From assembly GCA_007922225.1 (NCBI GenBank), contig ML679974.1, forward strand, positions 2,841,105 through 2,905,104: 64,000 nt of DNA, in the 5' to 3' direction. Made by a program: the position numbers and the translations under genes. The notes below the pieces were generated by a model, which saw only the letters and a list, made by a program, of their open reading frames with translations, ran no database searches and had not been told where the DNA came from. Position 1 is the stretch's first letter. Each line of letters opens with the position of its first letter. This stretch comes from Emydura subglobosa (Eukaryota; Chordata; Testudines; Chelidae). This document shows positions 58,535-64,000 of the stretch, piece by piece.

Positions 58535-60690
58535 TCCTGACAGAAATAAGTCCATTAAACAGTTATCTCAACACTTACCAGAAGCAAAGGAAACAGGCTT
58601 TACAGGCCATTGAGGAAATGTATCAAGAAGGCATAATTAGACCTTCAGCCCATACTTGGGCCTCATCCATAGTTCTGGTTAAGACAAAAGATAGCAGCAG
58701 TAGATTTTTGTGTGTGTGATGTACTAGATATGAACTGGTTACAGAGCTTCCTCCAAAGAGAGAGACATCTTTAATGCTCGGTCAGGTATATCTAGTGTAT
58801 GCTCAGGTAAGTTGTGAAGCATGTGGCACCACCTAGTGGCAGAACAGTATGATGCAGTTTGGCATACCATTAGTGTGGACTTGAAAATTAAATGAAGTCT
58901 CTTTAAAGAATTCTTATCCATTACTACAAATATATGATACTCTGGATGCTATTGCATGTTTAGTCTGGTTTTCCACACTCAATATTAAAGATGGGTATTG
59001 GTGAGTGGGAGTGGATCCAAAGGACAGAAAAAAGACTGCTTTTCAGAGCAGGACAAGGCCTCTGGCAATTTAAAGTGATGGCTTTCAGCTTGTATATTGC
59101 CAGGCTATGTTTGACAGTTTTTGGAGAGTGTATAATAGGGCATGCCTCTCTTGTCCTGTTTGTTTACTTAGTGATATGGTGGCGCATGCTAAAAACCTTG
59201 AACAAGAACTGATAAATTTACAAATGGTCTGTGATAAACTTAAGGCTGCTAATTTGAAATTGAACCCAAAGAAATGTGAGGAGTTTCAAAAAGAGGTAAT
59301 TTACCGTGGGCACACAATCAATGAAGAGGGAGTTTTCAATGAAAAAAGGAAAATTGAGTCTGTGCAGAACTGCCCAACTCTCTAGACACTCACAGATGTG
59401 GAGAGTTTTGTAGGGCTCTGTTCCTATTATAGAAGGTTTATTTGTGGATTTGCTAGTATTGCAGAACCATTGCGTAGGTTGGTTGAGAAAGGGAAACTAC
59501 TTCAGTGGTCAACAGAGTGTGATTTAGCATTTTCAGAATTGAAGAAAGCTCTTGTGATGGCTCCTATCTTAGCCTAAACTCCTTTCATATTAGCCAGATG
59601 CTAGTGCTTAGTGTTTGGGGGCAATATTGACACAAGTATTAGAAAACAAAAGACGTGAGACAATGACTTGTTTATATTGCTCTATATACTGTATTATATG
59701 GTAACGTAACGTGTATTAGCGTATTAGCCTAAACCCCTTTCATATTATACTGATGCTAGCGTTTACTGTTTGAGGGCAATATTGACACAAGTTTTAGAAG
59801 TAAAATACTTGAGAGGGTGGGGTCTTATTAGCAAAAATCTAAATTCTATGGAGAGAAATTATTGCATTAGCCGAAAGGAAATCCTGCCAGTGGTTAACTC
59901 TATAGAACATTTTCATCACTATTTTCATGGGAAGAAGTCTGCGGTCAGAACACACCATGCATCCCTTATGACTCTTTAGATTCGGGAATCCTGAGGGGCA
60001 ACTTGCCAGGTGTTTGGAAGAATTGTAGGTTGTGATTTCAATCACATAGAAGTCTGGGCACAAGCATGCTGAAGCTGATGTTTTGTCCAGATGGCCTTCT
60101 TGGGAAGCTAATTGCAAACACTTCCCTAAGCAGGAGAAAAATGAATTAGTTGCTCAGGAAAATGAGTATGCTCAGAAAGATATGGCTGTCTCTTCTCTTC
60201 CCATAATTTGTAGATGTGTAGATTCCTGGTTCATCCACTGGAACAATAGATAACGGGTTGCAGGAATGGACTTCAGAGCAGCTAAAAGCTTCTAAAGAAA
60301 GGAGCCTGATCTTAGCATAGTGTGTGACTGGAAAATCATTTGGCAAATGCAGCTATCTTAGGATGTAGTATTCCCTTCACAATAGCACAGTAAAAACTTT
60401 CTGGTCAGAGTAGGAAAATTTGGATCTTAAAGATGAAATACTGTATAGGAGATGGGGAAAACCTGATAGGTAAAGATATCAGCTGGTTTTACCAGCTATA
60501 ATGAAGAAGGAGGTTATGAGACTGTCATGATTTTAAAAATGATGGACATTTTAGGGTTGCAAAAGCCTTAGCCAAGCTAAGAGAAAATACAAGACCCGAA
60601 TATTGGTTAACTTCTTGGGTCCAAAGGGGTAACAATAACTTCATAATGAAATCTCTTAGAGACACCTGAGTCTTTATCTTCTCCACAGCA
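58535..60690 (+). mobile_element. Degenerate Ty3/Gypsy pol (RT, RNase H, integrase start)
   Basis: Decayed plus-strand pol region with many stops and shifts between frames. In order: the RT start (EEMYQEGIIRPSAHTWASS, 58610 on), an unrelated insertion near 58740-58860, the RT palm (WFSTLNIKDGYW), the thumb/connection (CDKLKAANLKLNPKKCEEF at about 59240, VESFVGLCSYYRRF at 59400), the RNase H tail (SMERNYCISRKEILPVV, 59847 on), then integrase N-terminal remnants to about 60690. RNase H is disrupted by a 155-base offset duplication (59570-59644 and 59725-59799). No gag or protease found. It cannot encode a working protein; I leave the breaks as they are. Confidence 0.9.
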
Positions 60691-60757
60691 TGCATGCAGT
60701 AATATTGGAATATGTAATTTAAGGAAAATTGGGTTACGAGTGTAGCTTTGTCTTATA

Positions 60758-61292
60758 GCAGTGGTTCTCAACCAAGGATATACGTATGTGTACCCCTGGG
60801 GGAATGCAGAGGTTTTCCCAGGAGTATGTCAACTCATCTAGATGTTTGCCTAGCTTTACAACAGACTACATAAAAAGCATTAGCGAAATCAATTCAAAGT
60901 AAAATTTCATAATTTTAACAACTGACAGGAGTTCCTTTTGGGTAATGCAATAATTTCTTTCCAGAGAATTTAGACTTTTGCTGTAATAAGTCGCCACCCT
61001 CTCAAGTATTTTGCTTCTAAAACTTGTCAATATTGCCCCCAAACAGTAAGTACTAACGTCAGTCTAATATGAAAGGGGTTTAGGCTAATACGCTAATACA
61101 CGTTACTCTACCATATAATACAGTATATAGAGCAGTATAATTGTCTATGAAATTTTAGTTTGTACTGACTTTACTAGTGCTTTTTATGTAGCCTGTTGTA
61201 AAACCAGGCAAATATCTAGATGAGTTGACGTACCCCCCTGGAAGACCTCTGAGTACCCCTGGGGGTACACGTACCCTGATTGAGAACCACTG
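60758..61292. mobile_element. Fold-back hAT element with captured Gypsy loop
   Basis: Ends cagtggttctcaacc and attgagaaccactg are hAT-like, but the inverted arms extend about 150 bases (60758-60908 and 61147-61292), far beyond normal hAT ends. The reverse complement of the loop (about 60909-61146) matches the Gypsy RNase H region at about 59672-59905. The right arm also matches the hAT at 35934-36336. No clean target duplication. Confidence 0.85.
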
Positions 61293-61299
61293 CTCTAAA

Positions 61300-61450
61300 T
61301 GGATACATGGTGCAAAAGTAGACCACAGAGTATTTTCCCAGACCTGAAGAAAAGCTCTGTGTAAACTCAAAAGCTTGTCTGTCTCACCAAGAGAAGTTGG
61401 TCCAAGAAAAGATATTTCCTCACCTACCTTGTCTCTTTGAAATGTCATGG
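61300..61450 (+). repeat. Repeat with a decayed hammerhead-like core
   Basis: Phrases gacctgaagaaaagctctgt, caccaagagaagttggtcca and tcacctaccttgtctctt belong to a dispersed repeat I recall from turtles and other vertebrates. 61344-61380 resembles a hammerhead core (ctgaaga, stem II, gaaa replaced by aaaa, palindromic agct). Family assignment to Penelope-like elements is inference. Confidence 0.5.
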
Positions 61451-62734
<1,284 letters not shown>

Positions 62735-64000
62735 TCTTCGAGTGATTGCTCATATGCATTCCAATGTAGGTGTGTGCGCACCCAGTGCACAGATTCCCGG
62801 AACTTTTTCCCTAGCAAGCCCCGCATGACCAGCTCAAGCGCCCCCTGGAGTGCCGCGCTCATATCGCGGTATAAAGGGCGCTGCTGGCTCCGCGGGTCCC
62901 CAGTTCCTTCTTTCCGCCTGTGACGGTTGCTGGAACTATCGCCTCTTGCTGCGTGCAAGTAGCTCATTCCCTAGTTTTTCATTACTGTTTCAAAGTTGTG
63001 TTCATTAGTTTTTATAGTGTTAGATAAGTTAGAATTAGTTATAGTGATAAGTTTAGAACCCCAGACGGGGTTCCTTCTACAGAGGGAGTCATGCCGGGTT
63101 CCACAGGCTTTAAGAACTGTGACTTGTGCGCTAAAGCCTTTCCGATCAGTGACCCGCATGACCGCTGTCTCCGGTGCCTGGGCGAAGAACACCGTTGAGA
63201 CAAATGTAAAATTTGCAAGTCCTTTAAGCCTCGGACTCAAAAAGAATGGGATGCGAGGCTAAAGGCAATTCTAATGGAGTCGGTGCTCCGTCCAGCTTCT
63301 GAGCCGTCCCGGTCTCTGTCGGCACCGAGCGTGTCGTCGGTGCGGAGCGCCCCCCCACCGGCACCGCTTTCGGCACCGCAGTGGGCCTCGAAGGGGCCGA
63401 AGAAGTCGGCACGGCCCCTGGCCACACCCAAGGATTCCCCCCGGCCCTCGCAGGGCGGAGGGAGTACGGAGACGCCCCAGCCAAGGGCCGTAGAGTCTAC
63501 TCCGGCACCGGGGTCTCCGCGCGGGTTGCCTCCCCTGACTCCTGGGGGTGGGGGAGTGCACCCGCAAGGGCCGTCGACGCCGGAGGCGTTTACTGCGGCA
63601 TGAGCCCTCATGGCCATGCCTACGCCTCCGTCCCCCCCTCGGCCGAGGGATAAGGGACCTGCGTCTTGAGGCAAACCCGCGCTGGGTGGTCTCGGTGGTT
63701 GGAGACGTTCCCAATCCAAGTCTCCTTCCAGACGGTCACGGAGGGTGGAGAGCGTCGGCTCCCCTCGGCGCTCCGACTCTAGGTCGTTGAGCGACTCGGC
63801 ACCGCGGCACCGTGGGCGGTCCCGAGTCCATCGCCGGAGCCGCAGGTCCAGCTCTGACCTGAGTGGGGACCGGAATTCGGGCTCGCGATCTTCGGTGCAG
63901 AGCCCGTCCCGGCACCGATCCAGGTCTCTGTCCGCCGTCTCGAGAGGCAGCGGCTCGCATCCGGCAGCACCGATGGGCCCGGCACCGATGGGCCCGGCAC
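62735..64000 (+). mobile_element. DIRS retroelement, 5' end and gag-like ORF (runs off window)
   Basis: Begins ttcgagtgattgctcatatg, which I recall as the left terminal repeat of turtle DIRS elements (tyrosine-recombinase retrotransposons). A TA-containing leader (gcggtataaag) follows. The gag-like frame starts at ATG 63091 (MPGSTGFKNCDLCAKAF). It has a Cys/His cluster (CDLC, CLRCLGEEH, CKIC) and is interrupted by an in-frame TGA at 63196-63198, then stays open through an Ala/Pro/Ser-rich stretch to a TGA at 63601-63603. GC-rich, Ser/Arg-type coding text continues to the window edge, with ggcaccg repeated many times. RT, RNase H and recombinase would lie beyond the window. This copy is damaged. 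Confidence 0.85.

Noticed and set aside
58535..60690. A functional Gypsy pol gene
   Set aside because: Many stops, frame changes, an insertion near 58740 and a duplication in RNase H; no intact domain remains.

Overview
This is a stretch of vertebrate nuclear genome, most likely from a turtle. Genes are split by long introns with GT/AG borders. A large share of the DNA is transposon-derived, and the mix is one I associate with turtles from memory: CR1 LINEs, many hAT elements and short palindromic elements, MIR/CORE SINEs, degenerate Ty3/Gypsy copies and a DIRS retroelement. One run of 100 Ns (22892-22991) marks an assembly gap.

Three genes can be read. NUBP2 (+ strand, 3150-11788) has seven coding exons that join in phase into a 272-residue cytosolic Fe-S assembly ATPase. 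It starts inside a CpG island (about 2380-3880) carrying several inverted CCAAT boxes and an E-box, which looks like a bidirectional promoter. IGFALS (- strand, 17334-22583) has a tiny 16-base first coding exon and one large second exon, giving a secreted leucine-rich-repeat protein of about 608 residues. The NUBP2-IGFALS tail-to-tail order matches human 16p13.3. The third gene (- strand, 44895-48357) has three phase-compatible coding exons. They give a 134-residue protein that aligns without gaps, over its second exon, to the GRAM domain of WBP2. It lacks the proline-rich PPxY tail of WBP2. I know of no such gene beside IGFALS, and it is the most interesting item here.

Layout: 1-2380 no recognised gene; 2380-3880 CpG island and promoter; 3150-12880 NUBP2 with 3' UTR, intron 1 holding tRNA-like repeat modules and intron 3 a nested hAT/MITE; 12.9-17.3 kb intergenic with a TIR element and an L2 relic; 17.3-22.6 kb IGFALS; 22.9 kb gap; 23-44.9 kb repeat-rich intergenic DNA (CR1 relics, MIRs, hATs, a hairpin-like CR1, a 1.9-kb CR1 and a cluster of palindromic elements); 44.9-48.4 kb the WBP2-like gene with a hAT in its intron; 49.7-51.2 kb a second CR1; 51.5-52.6 kb an LTR-like segment; 52.6-56 kb AT-rich with nothing recognised; 56.0-56.5 kb a hAT with a perfect target-site duplication; 56.8-58.1 kb inverted repeat arms around an LTR-like block; 58.5-60.7 kb a degenerate Gypsy pol; 60.8-61.3 kb a fold-back hAT whose loop is an inverted copy of that Gypsy; 61.3-61.45 kb a repeat with a decayed hammerhead-like core; 62.2 kb a long TG microsatellite; 62.7 kb to the end, the 5' part of a DIRS element.

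The genes do not form a pathway. NUBP2 acts in cytosolic Fe-S assembly, IGFALS is a circulating carrier subunit for IGF/IGFBP complexes, and the GRAM protein is of unknown role.
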